Shown here piece by piece: positions 1 to 8,555 of a stretch of 64,000 nt of DNA. This DNA is from Saprospiraceae bacterium. GTDB taxonomy: Bacteria > Bacteroidota > Bacteroidia > Chitinophagales > Saprospiraceae. The notes under the pieces were generated by a model. The model made no database searches, had not been told where the DNA came from, and saw only the letters and a list, made by a program, of their open reading frames with translations. How positions within the stretch are numbered: position 1 is the stretch's first letter; every line of letters begins with the position of its first letter. Position numbers and translations under genes: made by a program. Location: positions 248,001 through 312,000 of the forward strand of contig JAGFJA010000007.1 in the NCBI GenBank assembly GCA_024103005.1, given 5' to 3'.

Positions 1-236
1 GGTTTGGACAACGACTGGCACGGGGAGAGTCTCGTGAAGAAATAGCAGGCAGTATGGATGGTCTTGCTGAGGGTGTCAGAGTCTTGAGTATAACCAATGG
101 TCTTATCAAACATTATAAGGTTCATGCCCCGATTATAACTATGCTGCACAAAGTAGTGTTTGAGGGATATGACCTGCATAAGGCAATTGAATTTTTGATG
201 AGGTACCCATATATTCAGGATGTTGATTTTCTTTAA
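1..236 (+). CDS. gpsA: Glycerol-3-phosphate dehydrogenase [NAD(P)+], C-terminal end (partial)
   Basis: Only the last 77 residues are in the window; the reading frame enters at base 3 and stops at 236. The segment LARGESREEI, then MDGLAEGVRV, HAPIITMLHKVVFEG and a final helix match the C-terminal alpha-helical domain of GpsA, where the family has LGxGxSxxE, EGVxT and P(I)xxxVYxVLxEG. GpsA reduces dihydroxyacetone phosphate to sn-glycerol 3-phosphate, the head-group precursor of phospholipids, in the cytoplasm. The NAD-binding domain lies outside the window. Identification rests on this short tail, so the family is likely but not certain. Confidence 0.82.
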   Translation, partial: FGQRLARGESREEIAGSMDGLAEGVRVLSITNGLIKHYKVHAPIITMLHKVVFEGYDLHKAIEFLMRYPYIQDVDFL

Positions 237-388
237 AGTGCAGATAAAAGAAAAGGTTAAGAAGTGTTAAAAAAATCTTAAGAAAATTCTGAAGCAGTTT
301 AGAAAATATTAACAAATATTTTTACTTCATGAATTGATAAGATAAAGATTATCAGGTAATTATAAAAAATAAATTTTTTTAAAAAAAA

Positions 389-419
389 GTTGTGGATATA
401 AAAACTTGCCTTATCTTTG
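389..419 (+). promoter_or_regulatory. Bacteroidota-type promoter of the Ala-rich lipoprotein gene
   Basis: A -7 element TATCTTTG at 412-419 fits the Bacteroidota consensus TAnnTTTG exactly. A GTTG at 389-392 stands 19 bases upstream, the normal distance for the TTTG -33 element (three of four bases match). The start codon follows 37 bases after the -7 box. Confidence 0.7.
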
Positions 420-455
420 CCTTAGTTTTAACAAAATTTTAAAGTTTATTTCGAA

Positions 456-656
456 ATGAAAAAATTAATTCTTTCTCTTGTTGTAGTATCTGCTGTATCA
501 TTCGGTATGACTTCATGCAAAAGCGAACCAGCTACTACTGAAACTGAAACTACAACTACTGTTGATTCAGCTGCTGCTCCAGCTCCTGAGGCTGCTATGC
601 CTGCTGATACTGCTGCTGCACCAGCTGCTGCTGATACTACAGCTCCAGCACAGTAA
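456..656 (+). CDS. Small Ala/Pro/Thr-rich lipoprotein
   Basis: A 66-residue protein with a Lys-Lys start, a hydrophobic stretch and a lipobox-like TSC at about residue 21, so it is probably lipid-anchored. The mature part is low-complexity: a Thr/Glu run followed by repeated Ala-Ala-Pro and Ala-Asp-Thr units, with no fold to recognise. Such short, disordered lipoproteins are frequent in Bacteroidota and are usually of unknown role. It has its own promoter (389-419) and a hairpin terminator (681-709), so it is probably a monocistronic, well-expressed gene. Function unknown. Confidence 0.75.
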   Translation: MKKLILSLVVVSAVSFGMTSCKSEPATTETETTTTVDSAAAPAPEAAMPADTAAAPAAADTTAPAQ

Positions 657-680
657 TTTTTTTTCAGTTAAATTACATAG

Positions 681-709
681 AAAGGTTATCTTTGGATGGC
701 CTTTTTTTA
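681..709 (+). terminator. Intrinsic terminator after the lipoprotein gene
   Basis: AAAGGTT (681-687) can pair with GGCCTTT (698-704) through two G-T wobbles, leaving a 10-base loop, and the stem runs into a T tract ending at 709. It lies 24 bases after the stop codon and just before the tRNA gene. The stem is short and AU-rich, so strength is uncertain. Confidence 0.5.
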
Positions 710-713
710 TTTT

Positions 714-788
714 CGGAGCTTAGCTCAGTTGGTTTAGAGCGCTTCCTTGACAGGGAAGAGGTCACTGGTTCGAATCCAGTAGTTCCGA
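714..788 (+). tRNA. tRNA-Val (anticodon GAC)
   Basis: The acceptor stem is CGGAGCT (714-720) with AGTTCCG (781-787), seven pairs including one G-T, with discriminator A at 788. The D arm contains TAGCTCAGTTGGTTTAGAGC. The anticodon stem CTTCC/GGAAG encloses the loop TTGACAG, giving anticodon GAC, which reads valine codons GTC and GTT. The T arm carries GGTTCGAATCC. The 3' CCA is not encoded, as is usual in this phylum. Confidence 0.95.
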
Positions 789-901
789 CAAATTTTTTGA
801 ATTACCTGTACCAATTTACCTGATATCCATTATTTACCGGGATTTTTATTATTATTGAAAGATATTATTCAATTTGTGAGATAATAATATGCATTATTAT
901 G

Positions 902-924
902 GTTGAAAAAGCAGTGTTTTCAAC
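902..924. repeat. Perfect 8-bp inverted repeat, 7-base loop
   Basis: GTTGAAAA (902-909) and TTTTCAAC (917-924) are exact reverse complements. They lie 47 bases past the stop codon of the minus-strand lipoprotein gene (971-1807). It could end that transcript, but there is no clear U run after it on the minus strand. Just to the left, 882-901 forms a second AT-only palindrome. Nothing else is visible between the tRNA and 970. Confidence 0.4.
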
Positions 925-970
925 TATTAGCGGGGGAAAAAGTAATATACTGAACTAAAGTTGTAAAATC

Positions 971-1807
971 TTATTCAGACGGGTGAAGAAGTTGGTATTT
1001 TATCTTCTTAAAAAGATTGATTCCCTGCAGATAGGCATTGTCGTTTTTCTCATATTTACTTCGGTATATAGCCTGCGTCGTTAGTTCATAGGCTCTTTCA
1101 GCTTCTGCCCGGTTATAGAACAATGTTTTGAATGTGCTTTCCCAGTTGTTAAATCTATTCATGATTATTCCAAAATTGGAAAATTCGAAACAGGTATTCA
1201 TATTAGCATAATTGAATGATTTTAATTCCAACCTGTTGGCAGTATTCAAAAAGGCAATCCAGAAATCAATGTGGTTGACCATTCGAACAACCAATAGTGA
1301 ATCATTTTCACTGGTTTCAGCAGGAAGCCTCCATCTGTTGTTTACTAAACTGTATGGATCATATTTCGGAGAGTCATAATCATATTCTCGGACGCTACAA
1401 TTGAATATGTAATCATAAGTATCTGTCATGGTAGGGACATTGATACGGTGCAATATTTTTCCAATTCCCTTGCCATTATACTGTGCTGCCAGATGGTAAG
1501 TGTCACCGCGAAAGCTTTTCAGTTCGACCGAATCTTTTCCGTCAAGTAGTGGAGCAAAATGACCGTAATCAAATTGCCCCTTTATATTGGCTGTATAAGT
1601 GCTGTCCCGATTAAACTGAATCCATCTGCCGTTGTTGAATTTCTTCATAGCCGGCAGAGCAGCATCATTTTTTACGGGACCATCCACAGAAGTTACCATC
1701 CACAGTCCCCGGAAATTTTTTTCAGGAATTTCAACCGAAAATTCAGTCGGATCACATCCTATCCATAAAACTGAAGTCAGAAAAAATATGAAAATCCATC
1801 TGAACAT
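971..1807 (-). CDS. Unknown secreted lipoprotein, 278 residues
   Basis: The N-terminus is a hydrophobic signal ending in WIGC at about residue 18, a lipobox, so this is probably an outer-membrane or periplasmic lipoprotein. The mature protein is rich in Asp, Asn, Tyr and Phe. The early motif GLWMVTSVDG followed by FNRDSTY resembles small lipocalin-like or copper-resistance-type beta folds seen in Bacteroidota lipoproteins, but I cannot assign a family. The gene starts 11 bases after the stop of the M28 peptidase gene and is surely cotranscribed with it, so a shared role in extracellular peptide handling is possible. Function unknown. Confidence 0.7.
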   Translation of the reverse strand: MFRWIFIFFLTSVLWIGCDPTEFSVEIPEKNFRGLWMVTSVDGPVKNDAALPAMKKFNNGRWIQFNRDSTYTANIKGQFDYGHFAPLLDGKDSVELKSFRGDTYHLAAQYNGKGIGKILHRINVPTMTDTYDYIFNCSVREYDYDSPKYDPYSLVNNRWRLPAETSENDSLLVVRMVNHIDFWIAFLNTANRLELKSFNYANMNTCFEFSNFGIIMNRFNNWESTFKTLFYNRAEAERAYELTTQAIYRSKYEKNDNAYLQGINLFKKIKYQLLHPSE

Positions 1808-1818
1808 TGTCTTGTTTA

Positions 1819-3051
1819 TTAAAATTGCACATCGGAAGTCATGATCTTCCCATCCCTTTTAAATTTCACCTGAACTTTTTGTCCGGGCTCTATTTTATTC
1901 AGCGCATGCATGTATGTCTGGATATCAGTGATAGAAAACGTACCCAATCCAAGTATAATGTCACCAGACTTTAATCCGGCATGAGCCGCCGGCCTGTCTT
2001 CTTTAACGCCGTCTATTCGGAGTCCGCCTTCATTGTACATATAATCAGGCATAATACCCAGAGTTACCTTCATGGTTACCCTTTCCTGCTTTTCTTCCTT
2101 TGTTTTTGTGAATGGAATGGAATCTATTGTTTCGAGTGAACGAACAAGCGAAAAGATGTTTTCATATATCTTCATTACTCCGTCAAAGTTGATTTTTTCT
2201 GTATCATCTGAAGGCTTGTGATAATCGGAGTGTTGACCTGTGAAATAGAACAGTACCGGCATATCTTTGAAATAAAATGATGTATGATCTGATGGTCCTG
2301 AGCCCGATTCGTCAAAGGTCAGTTTTAATTGCGAAACATTGCTTTTTTCTAATAGTTCCTTCCAGATAGGAGATGTGCCTACACCGCCCACCAGCAGGGT
2401 ATTGTCATCTTTAAGCCGACCGACCATGTCCAGATTTATCATAACAGCTGCATTATTTAAATCTATTGTCGGATGTTTTACAAAATAATTGGATCCCCAT
2501 AGACCAAATTCTTCTCCGGAAAAGGCAAGGAAAAGGTAGTTATACTTGGATTTTACCTTTGACAGAGATTTTGCCAGTTGCATCATCAAGCTTACGCCTG
2601 AAGCGTTGTCGTCCGCACCATTGTGTATTCCGCCTTCCGTAGAAAGACTGAAGCTGCTGGTACCTTCACCCAGGTGGTCATAATGCGCACCGATGATGAT
2701 GGTGGACTTACCTCCATTGTCTATATACCCTGCCACATTGATGATTTTGACAGAATCACCATCGTGGATGTGAAGATTACTTGTATTGTGCGGATCGGCA
2801 GAAGGTGCATAGTAAAAAGTCTGCATATATGAATTCTTGTCACCCTTAGGTTTTAAACCAATCTGCTGGAATCTGCTCGCAATGAATTCGGCAGCTATAT
2901 CCTGATAAACCGAACCTGTCAGACGACCTTTCATGGCATCCGATGCAAGAAACGTTATGTCGGCCTTTATTTGTGCCTCATCAGCAGGTCTTTGTCCGTA
3001 AATTTGAAGCGAATAAATTAGAATTAGTATAAATAAGAAGTGTTTTTTCAT
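1819..3051 (-). CDS. Secreted M28-family metallo-aminopeptidase with C-terminal PDZ domain
   Basis: A 410-residue protein with a Sec signal peptide (residues 1-20). Residues about 30-300 form an M28 zinc peptidase: the five metal ligands appear to be H123 (GAHYDH), D147 (NGADDNASG), E181 after catalytic E180 (SGEEFG), D208 (NLDMVGR) and H278 (SDYHKP). Residues about 325-410 are a PDZ domain (GGLRIDGV, PAAHAGLKSGDIILGL), which may bind substrate C-termini or regulate access. M28 enzymes with this layout remove N-terminal amino acids from peptides outside the cytoplasm. It is first in a two-gene unit with the lipoprotein at 971-1807. A TACCTTTG -7 box on the minus strand lies at 3099-3106. Confidence 0.92.
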   Translation of the reverse strand: MKKHFLFILILIYSLQIYGQRPADEAQIKADITFLASDAMKGRLTGSVYQDIAAEFIASRFQQIGLKPKGDKNSYMQTFYYAPSADPHNTSNLHIHDGDSVKIINVAGYIDNGGKSTIIIGAHYDHLGEGTSSFSLSTEGGIHNGADDNASGVSLMMQLAKSLSKVKSKYNYLFLAFSGEEFGLWGSNYFVKHPTIDLNNAAVMINLDMVGRLKDDNTLLVGGVGTSPIWKELLEKSNVSQLKLTFDESGSGPSDHTSFYFKDMPVLFYFTGQHSDYHKPSDDTEKINFDGVMKIYENIFSLVRSLETIDSIPFTKTKEEKQERVTMKVTLGIMPDYMYNEGGLRIDGVKEDRPAAHAGLKSGDIILGLGTFSITDIQTYMHALNKIEPGQKVQVKFKRDGKIMTSDVQF

Positions 3052-3080
3052 TTGAATTCATTTTATTATTACGATATTTG
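3051..3080 (+). promoter_or_regulatory. Probable promoter of the TolB-like gene
   Basis: TTTG at 3051-3054 and GATATTTG at 3073-3080 are separated by 18 bases and match the Bacteroidota -33/-7 pattern with one mismatch. This places the transcript start near 3087, so translation must begin downstream, at ATG 3135 rather than at the in-frame TTG inside the promoter. Confidence 0.5.
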
Positions 3081-3098
3081 CGACGTTTTAAAATCGTG

Positions 3099-3106
3099 CA
3101 AAGGTA
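3099..3106 (-). promoter_or_regulatory. -7 element of the M28 peptidase promoter
   Basis: On the minus strand the sequence reads TACCTTTG, an exact match to TAnnTTTG, 47 bases before the peptidase start codon. No clean TTTG is seen 19 bases further upstream. The element lies between the divergent peptidase and TolB-like genes, so the two promoters overlap head to head. Confidence 0.55.
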
Positions 3107-3134
3107 CGAAATTTCAATCAATAAAATTTTAAGC

Positions 3135-4217
3135 ATGTTATTTAGAAATTTATCTCTTTTAGTTATTACGCTGATGTGTGTTACAGCAACTGCTCAAAAA
3201 CCGGCAAAGCAGGTCTTGCACTATAAGCAGGAAAAACACCTAAAGAAAGTCAAACAACTGACTTTTGGTGGTGACAATGCTGAAGCATACTGGTCATTTG
3301 ACAATAAATCACTTGTCTTTCAATCCAATAATCCAGCATGGGGTCTGAAGTGTGATCAGATCTTTATCATGCCGGCTAAAGAACAGAAACCGAATAAAGA
3401 CGGAGTAAGAGTGACACCTAAAATGGTCAGTACAGGTAAGGGTCGTACTACTTGTTCTTATTTTATGCCTGACAATAAGTCTATCATTTATGCCAGTACG
3501 CATGAATCTATGGATAATTGCCCGCCTGAAGCTCCCTATACCGGTAAATATGTTTGGATGATTTATCCGGAATTTGATGTTTACCAGGCAGATCTCAACG
3601 GAAAGATAATCAAAAAACTAACCAACACACCCTATTATGATGCAGAAGCTACTGTATCTCCTAAGGGGGACAAAATTGTCTTCACAAGCCTTCGCACCGG
3701 CGATCTGGAATTGTTTACCATGAATCTGGATGGCTCGGATGTGAAACAGATAACATTTGATCTGGGATATGACGGCGGTGCATTTTTTTCTCCTGATGGA
3801 AGTAAGATAATTTTCCGTGCCAGCCGACCAAAAACAGATGCCGAGAAGGCAGAATATAAGGAGTTGCTTGCCAAGAATATGGTTCAACCGACAGAGATGG
3901 AATTATTTATATGCAATGCTGACGGATCTGATCTCAGACAGATTACTCACTTGGGTGGGGCCAACTGGGCGCCGTTTATGCATCCGGATGGAAAGAGAGT
4001 CCTGTTTTCCAGCAACCACCACAGCAAAAGGGGATTTCCTTTCAATATCTTTATGATCAATATCGATGGAACAGGGCTTGAGCAGGTAACTTTTGACAAT
4101 ACTTTCGATTCTTTTCCTATGTTCTCTCCGGATGGAAAGAAGATTGTCTTCAGTTCCAACAGGAATAATGGTGGTAAGCGGGATACGAATGTCTTTGTAG
4201 CAAAGTGGAAGGATTAA
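3135..4217 (+). CDS. Secreted TolB-like beta-propeller protein (PD40 repeats)
   Basis: From ATG 3135 the protein has about 360 residues with a signal peptide (hydrophobic stretch, then TATAQ). The rest is a series of PD40/WD40-type beta-propeller repeats, each with the typical SPDGKKIVFSS or PKGDKIVFTS strand and a DLNG/NLDGSDVKQIT turn; at least five are visible. This resembles the C-terminal propeller of TolB and the propellers of prolyl oligopeptidase-like proteins, but there is no hydrolase or TolB N-terminal domain. Such proteins are probably periplasmic protein-binding scaffolds; the partner is unknown. Its stop codon abuts the stop codon of the convergent phosphoesterase gene with no spacer. 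Confidence 0.85.
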   Translation: MLFRNLSLLVITLMCVTATAQKPAKQVLHYKQEKHLKKVKQLTFGGDNAEAYWSFDNKSLVFQSNNPAWGLKCDQIFIMPAKEQKPNKDGVRVTPKMVSTGKGRTTCSYFMPDNKSIIYASTHESMDNCPPEAPYTGKYVWMIYPEFDVYQADLNGKIIKKLTNTPYYDAEATVSPKGDKIVFTSLRTGDLELFTMNLDGSDVKQITFDLGYDGGAFFSPDGSKIIFRASRPKTDAEKAEYKELLAKNMVQPTEMELFICNADGSDLRQITHLGGANWAPFMHPDGKRVLFSSNHHSKRGFPFNIFMINIDGTGLEQVTFDNTFDSFPMFSPDGKKIVFSSNRNNGGKRDTNVFVAKWKD

Positions 4218-4709
4218 TTATTTACTGCCCATTTCAATGACTTCTGCGTCTAACACCCTTCCCTCAAGGATTGTAAAGCGCAGCATGGTCTTGATTTTAT
4301 GGAATCCGTGTATGCCGGCAGCACCCGGGTTCATGGAAAGCAACTGATACTTTTTGTCATATATCACGCGCAGGATGTGTGAATGACCGCAGATAAACAA
4401 GCCGGGCCGATGAAACTCGATGAGTCTCCTTGCCCGGCTTTCATATTTTCCGGGATAACCACCGATATGTGTCATGAGCACTTTAATGCCGTTTGTGACA
4501 AATACCTGAGTTTCGGGGAGCTCTGTTCGCAATAGATGGTTGTCTATATTGCCCCATACGGCTCTGACAGGACGGATAGCTTTTAGATAATCCAATACTT
4601 CTATGGTACCGAAATCGCCGGCATGCCATATCTCATCACATGATTCAAAATATTGATTCCAGTTGCTGTCAATGTAACCATGTGTATCAGAAAGTAAGGC
4701 TATCCTCAT
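4218..4709 (-). CDS. YfcE/MJ0936-type metallophosphoesterase
   Basis: A 163-residue calcineurin-like phosphoesterase. The metal-binding motifs are in order: SDTHG (residues 7-11), HAGDFG (30-35), GNIDNH (53-58), THIGGYPG (about 80-87) and CGHSHI (107-112). Members hydrolyse phosphodiesters with Mn2+ or similar metals; the physiological substrate is unknown. The start ATG overlaps the last four bases of the upstream oxidoreductase gene, so the pair is translationally coupled. Confidence 0.9.
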   Translation of the reverse strand: MRIALLSDTHGYIDSNWNQYFESCDEIWHAGDFGTIEVLDYLKAIRPVRAVWGNIDNHLLRTELPETQVFVTNGIKVLMTHIGGYPGKYESRARRLIEFHRPGLFICGHSHILRVIYDKKYQLLSMNPGAAGIHGFHKIKTMLRFTILEGRVLDAEVIEMGSK

Positions 4710-5674
4710 GAGTGATCAAGTACTATTTTACCGAAATGGCTGCCTGATTTCATGTAATCAAATGCCTGGTTGACTTCAGACAGAGGAAAGACCTTGTCGA
4801 TACATGGTCTTAATCGATGGAGATTGATAAATTCAAGCATATTCGCAAACTCTTCTCTTGTACCCATGGTCGATCCTTTGATGGTGAGCTGTTTCCAAAA
4901 AAGAATTTGCGGACTAATTCCATCCATGGCACCTTGTGTGCCGCCATATTGAACGATGCGGGCGCCCGGATTTGCTATTTTAAGGAGTTTGTGAAAATCA
5001 CCTCCTCCGGCTGAATCAATGATGACATCAAAGCCTGAAGCTGCCTTTGTGAGATTGGTATAGGATTCAGGATTCCGGTAATTTTCACCGCCCACAGCCC
5101 CAAGTGCAACAGATCGTGCTATTTTATTATCGGAACTACTGGTCACATACACTTCCATGCCATGGGCAACTGCAAACAGAAGTACAAATCCTGCCACGCC
5201 ACCCCCGATGCCGGTTATCAAAATTTTCTGATCGGGCTTTGCCTGACCCTGTGTCATCAATGCTCGCCAGGCTGTCAGTCCGGAAAGTGGAAGTGATGCC
5301 GCTTCAAGATGTGTCAGATGGGAAGGTTTGTCAAAAATATATTCCGGTCGGATGGCGATTTTTTCGGCACAACATCCGTGGTGCGGCATGCCTAAAACTT
5401 CAAAATCAGTGGACTGGTGGGAGGCAGAAGATCCCCACTTCATTGAAGGTAAAAGAATCACTTCGCGGCCATCATATATGCCTGAGCCGTCTGAGCCGAC
5501 TATGCAGGGAAGCCTGATCTTTGCGTACTTGCCTTCCTGAATCCACAGGTCACGGCGATTGAGTGAACTGGCTTTTAAATCAACCAAAACTTCACTGTCA
5601 TCAGGCGTGATTTCAACAGAAGTATATTCGACTTTTTCTTTGATTGCTTTTAATAAGCCACCTTTTATCTCCAT
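4706..5674 (-). CDS. Medium-chain dehydrogenase/reductase (quinone oxidoreductase-like)
   Basis: A 322-residue MDR protein. The N-terminal catalytic domain has SSLNRRDLWIQEGKY and CIVGSDGSG, the GroES-like fold. The Rossmann part carries ITGIGGGVAGF (about residues 150-160), the glycine-rich NAD(P)H site, followed by SSSDNKIARSVALGA. The family oxidises alcohols or reduces enones and quinones with NAD(P)H; the substrate cannot be read from sequence. There is no obvious structural-zinc four-cysteine loop, which favours the zinc-independent quinone oxidoreductase branch. It is the first gene of a two-gene unit with the phosphoesterase. Confidence 0.87.
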   Translation of the reverse strand: MEIKGGLLKAIKEKVEYTSVEITPDDSEVLVDLKASSLNRRDLWIQEGKYAKIRLPCIVGSDGSGIYDGREVILLPSMKWGSSASHQSTDFEVLGMPHHGCCAEKIAIRPEYIFDKPSHLTHLEAASLPLSGLTAWRALMTQGQAKPDQKILITGIGGGVAGFVLLFAVAHGMEVYVTSSSDNKIARSVALGAVGGENYRNPESYTNLTKAASGFDVIIDSAGGGDFHKLLKIANPGARIVQYGGTQGAMDGISPQILFWKQLTIKGSTMGTREEFANMLEFINLHRLRPCIDKVFPLSEVNQAFDYMKSGSHFGKIVLDHS

Positions 5675-5800
5675 TTAACCACCTATTTTTTTGTGTAAAT
5701 GTAATAGAGTTGTCAGGAAGATTCAAATTTTGGAATAAAATAAGAAAAGTACCTTGTATCCATATTTTGAATTTTAATCCTTATATAATAAAAACAGGAT

Positions 5801-6508
5801 TTATCCGATGATAAATACAGCAGGAATATTTGCTGAAAGGCAGCCAAATCCACGTTTCTGCCACTGACCTATGGATAAGGTACATGAAAGGGCGTTAGGG
5901 CCGGTAAGTCCGCTCTGGACAGACAGCATGGTGTCTTTGTGAAGAGTATTTGCCAGGGTTTCTGCTAATTTTAGGTTTCGGTACGGTGTTTCAATAAAGA
6001 TCTGTGATTGGTGCAGTCTGGCAGCAGTAGATTCAAGTAGTTTAAGTTTTTTGGTCAATTCTTCTTTTTGATAGGGCAAATATCCGTGAAACACAAAGGA
6101 TTGTCCTGAAAATCCACTTGCCATCAATGCGAGTATGATGGAACTTGGTCCCACCAACGGTATGACTGAATAACCATTGCGATGCGCAAATGCCACTATT
6201 TCTGAACCCGGATCGGCAATTCCCGGGCATCCTGATTCAGAAAGAATTCCTATATCATTGCCTGATTTCAGTAAGTCAGAGATGTCGTGGAAGTTGACCG
6301 GTCCGTGTTTTGGAAGTTCCAGTACTTCGATTTCATTCTGAGGGAGAGGATGGTTTAAAGTCTTGATGACTCGTCTGGCTGTTTTACCTTTCTCTGCAAC
6401 AAAGTGACGGATACGGTGCAAGACAACCAGCGTGGAAGCAGGAATTGTATCCGGAGCTTCCTCATCGATAGGTACCGGAATTAAATAGATAGATGGTTTG
6501 TCAGCCAA
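5801..6508 (-). CDS. RsmI-family SAM-dependent (tetrapyrrole methylase fold) methyltransferase
   Basis: A 235-residue protein with motifs of the YraL/RsmI group: SESGCPGIADPGSEIV (about residues 90-105), PLVGPSSIILALMASG and IFIETPYRN (about 170-178). RsmI 2'-O-methylates C1402 of 16S rRNA using S-adenosylmethionine. It lacks the C-terminal extension of E. coli RsmI, and Bacteroidota often carry a short paralogue of this kind, so the rRNA target is not proven. The only possible start before the upstream in-frame stop is TTG at 6508, which is unusual. The gene stands alone, divergent from scpA. Confidence 0.82.
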   Translation of the reverse strand: MADKPSIYLIPVPIDEEAPDTIPASTLVVLHRIRHFVAEKGKTARRVIKTLNHPLPQNEIEVLELPKHGPVNFHDISDLLKSGNDIGILSESGCPGIADPGSEIVAFAHRNGYSVIPLVGPSSIILALMASGFSGQSFVFHGYLPYQKEELTKKLKLLESTAARLHQSQIFIETPYRNLKLAETLANTLHKDTMLSVQSGLTGPNALSCTLSIGQWQKRGFGCLSANIPAVFIIG

Positions 6509-6561
6509 TTTTTACAATTTTAAGCCAAAAGTAAGGTTAAATCATTTATCTTCGCAGTGAA

Positions 6562-7356
6562 ATGCCGGATATACTTCAGAAAGAAACATATAATATTCAT
6601 TTACCTGTCTTTGACGGGCCCTTTGATTTGTTGTTGTTTTTTATTGAAAGGGATGAACTGGATATTCAGAACATTCCGATTTCAAAAATCACAGGAGATT
6701 TTCTGGATTATATCCAAAGCATGGAGGCGATAAACATTGACCTTGCAAGTGAATTTATTGTCACCGCAGCAACACTCATGAGGATAAAAGCGAGGATGTT
6801 GCTTCCTTTAAAGAAAAATGAAGAGACTCAGGAAGTGGATGATCCGCGGGCTGAACTGGTAAATAGAATCTTTGTCTTTAAAAGTTTTAAGGAAGTAGCA
6901 GATGAACTTGCCCGGCTTCAGCATGAAAGGTCGATGATGCATATCCGCGGCAGTATTGACGACAACCTGAAACGCATCCAACAAGCTACCGTTTCTTTTA
7001 ATGAACTGGAATCGGCCAATCTGTACAATCTGGTAAAGACATTCAATCGTTTGATGGCCAGATTGAATGAGGATAAACAAAAGAATGTCCACCGGCTCAT
7101 TAATTATCCATACACCATCGAGGAAAGCCGTGAAGATATTCTTCGTATGATCAGAGCAGATACCCGCTGTTCTTTCGACCGTTTATTTTCTGGATGCAAC
7201 AATAGAATCCATGCAATTGTCCAGTTTTTGTCTATTCTCGAACTTATCAATCAGCAAATCGTAACCATTGTCAATGGGTCGGAAATCAATGCTTTCTGGA
7301 TTGTATTAAGGCCTGATGATGAACGGGATGAACAAAGTGATGCAGCAGATGAATAA
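6562..7356 (+). CDS. scpA: Segregation and condensation protein A
   Basis: A 264-residue kleisin. The N-terminus has the ScpA signature FDGPFDLLLFFIERDELDI (about residues 17-35), followed by ITGDFLDYI and the helical ATLMRIKARMLLP. The C-terminal winged-helix part contains FLSILELINQQ. ScpA bridges the SMC heads with ScpB and helps compact and segregate the chromosome. scpB and smc are not nearby. murB follows after 27 bases, so the two may share a transcript. Confidence 0.93.
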   Translation: MPDILQKETYNIHLPVFDGPFDLLLFFIERDELDIQNIPISKITGDFLDYIQSMEAINIDLASEFIVTAATLMRIKARMLLPLKKNEETQEVDDPRAELVNRIFVFKSFKEVADELARLQHERSMMHIRGSIDDNLKRIQQATVSFNELESANLYNLVKTFNRLMARLNEDKQKNVHRLINYPYTIEESREDILRMIRADTRCSFDRLFSGCNNRIHAIVQFLSILELINQQIVTIVNGSEINAFWIVLRPDDERDEQSDAADE

Positions 7357-7383
7357 TTTTTTTCTATGGAAAATAATTGATGC

Positions 7384-8391
7384 ATGATTTCGATCAAGGG
7401 TTTGCATACATTTGGTTGTGAAGTACAGGCAGAAGGTCTGATAGAAATAAATACTCCGGAAGATCTTTTTACACTTTATCAAAAAGGTTTTTTTAGTGAA
7501 AATAAATGGCTGCTGCTGGGCGGAGGCAGCAATGTTTTGTTTAAAAATGATTTTAACGGAAGCATTCTTCTCAATTGTATCAAAGGAAAAGAAATCCGGG
7601 AATCCGGACAAGACAGCGTAGTTGTAAGGTTTGGCTCGGGTGAGGTGTGGCATGAGGTGGTACGTTGGTCACTTAACAATGGATTCAATGGCATCGAAAA
7701 CCTTTCTCTCATACCGGGTACCATTGGAGCCGCTCCTATCCAGAATATCGGCGCCTATGGTGTAGAGTTGAAGGATGTGTTTCGGTCTTTGCAGGCTTTT
7801 GACACGATAACAGGCGAAGTTGTCAGTATGCAGAAAGAGGAGTGCAGGTTTGGTTACAGGGATAGTGTATTCAAGCACGAACTTAAGGGTAGGATGATAA
7901 TTATTTCAGTCAGTCTGGAGCTGAGAAAAGATGGCCTTACCTCTGTCGGTTATGGAGATATCCTTAAAACAATGGAAAGATATGGACTTAGGCCACCTTA
8001 CAAGCCGGCTGATGTATCCAAAGCTGTTATTGAAATCAGACAAAGTAAGTTACCGGATCCGGCAATTTTGGGCAATGCCGGTAGTTTTTTTAAAAACCCC
8101 GTTATTTCATCAGCACATTTCGAAAAATTAAAAGTTGATTTTCCCGATTTGCCGGGTTATCCTGATAACAGGGGAGAGGTAAAGGTACCTGCCGGCTGGC
8201 TGATAGAGCGATGTGGATTTAAGGGAAAGAGGTATGGAAGTGTGGGGTGTCATGAAAAGCAAGCCCTTGTACTGGTTAATTACGGCAATGGAACAGGTGA
8301 GGAAATTATTCAACTATCACGAGAGATTCAGGAGGCGGTACGGTTAAAATATAAGGTTGATATCTATCCCGAGGTGAATATTATAGGTTAA
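7384..8391 (+). CDS. murB: UDP-N-acetylenolpyruvoylglucosamine reductase
   Basis: A 335-residue FAD enzyme that reduces enolpyruvyl-UDP-GlcNAc to UDP-MurNAc with NADPH in peptidoglycan synthesis. Visible motifs: LLGGGSNVL (FAD pyrophosphate loop), GIENLSLIPGTIGAAPIQNI, YGVE, GYRDSVFK, GNAGSFFKNP with the catalytic serine, and AGWLIERCGFKG. The YRxSxF-type loop and the final DIYPEVNIIG tail fit the type I (E. coli-like) group. It follows scpA closely. Confidence 0.96.
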   Translation: MISIKGLHTFGCEVQAEGLIEINTPEDLFTLYQKGFFSENKWLLLGGGSNVLFKNDFNGSILLNCIKGKEIRESGQDSVVVRFGSGEVWHEVVRWSLNNGFNGIENLSLIPGTIGAAPIQNIGAYGVELKDVFRSLQAFDTITGEVVSMQKEECRFGYRDSVFKHELKGRMIIISVSLELRKDGLTSVGYGDILKTMERYGLRPPYKPADVSKAVIEIRQSKLPDPAILGNAGSFFKNPVISSAHFEKLKVDFPDLPGYPDNRGEVKVPAGWLIERCGFKGKRYGSVGCHEKQALVLVNYGNGTGEEIIQLSREIQEAVRLKYKVDIYPEVNIIG

Positions 8392-8511
8392 TATTTAATC
8401 CCTGCTTTTAAGAAGGTTTCCGAAGTCAGCAAGTAAAATTCCTTTTTCGCTCAATTATTTTGAAGAATATTTTAAGTTTTAACTGATGAGTCTTTCACCG
8501 GGGCTAAATAC

Positions 8512-8542
8512 TTTGTTTTAATTGGACGAAGTTGTAACTTTG
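8512..8542 (+). promoter_or_regulatory. Promoter of the Crp/Fnr regulator gene
   Basis: TTTG at 8512-8515, 19 bases, then TAACTTTG at 8535-8542: an exact match to the Bacteroidota -33/-7 consensus. The start codon is 13 bases after the -7 box, giving a very short leader. Confidence 0.8.
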
Positions 8543-8555
8543 CCATAAGTAAGTT

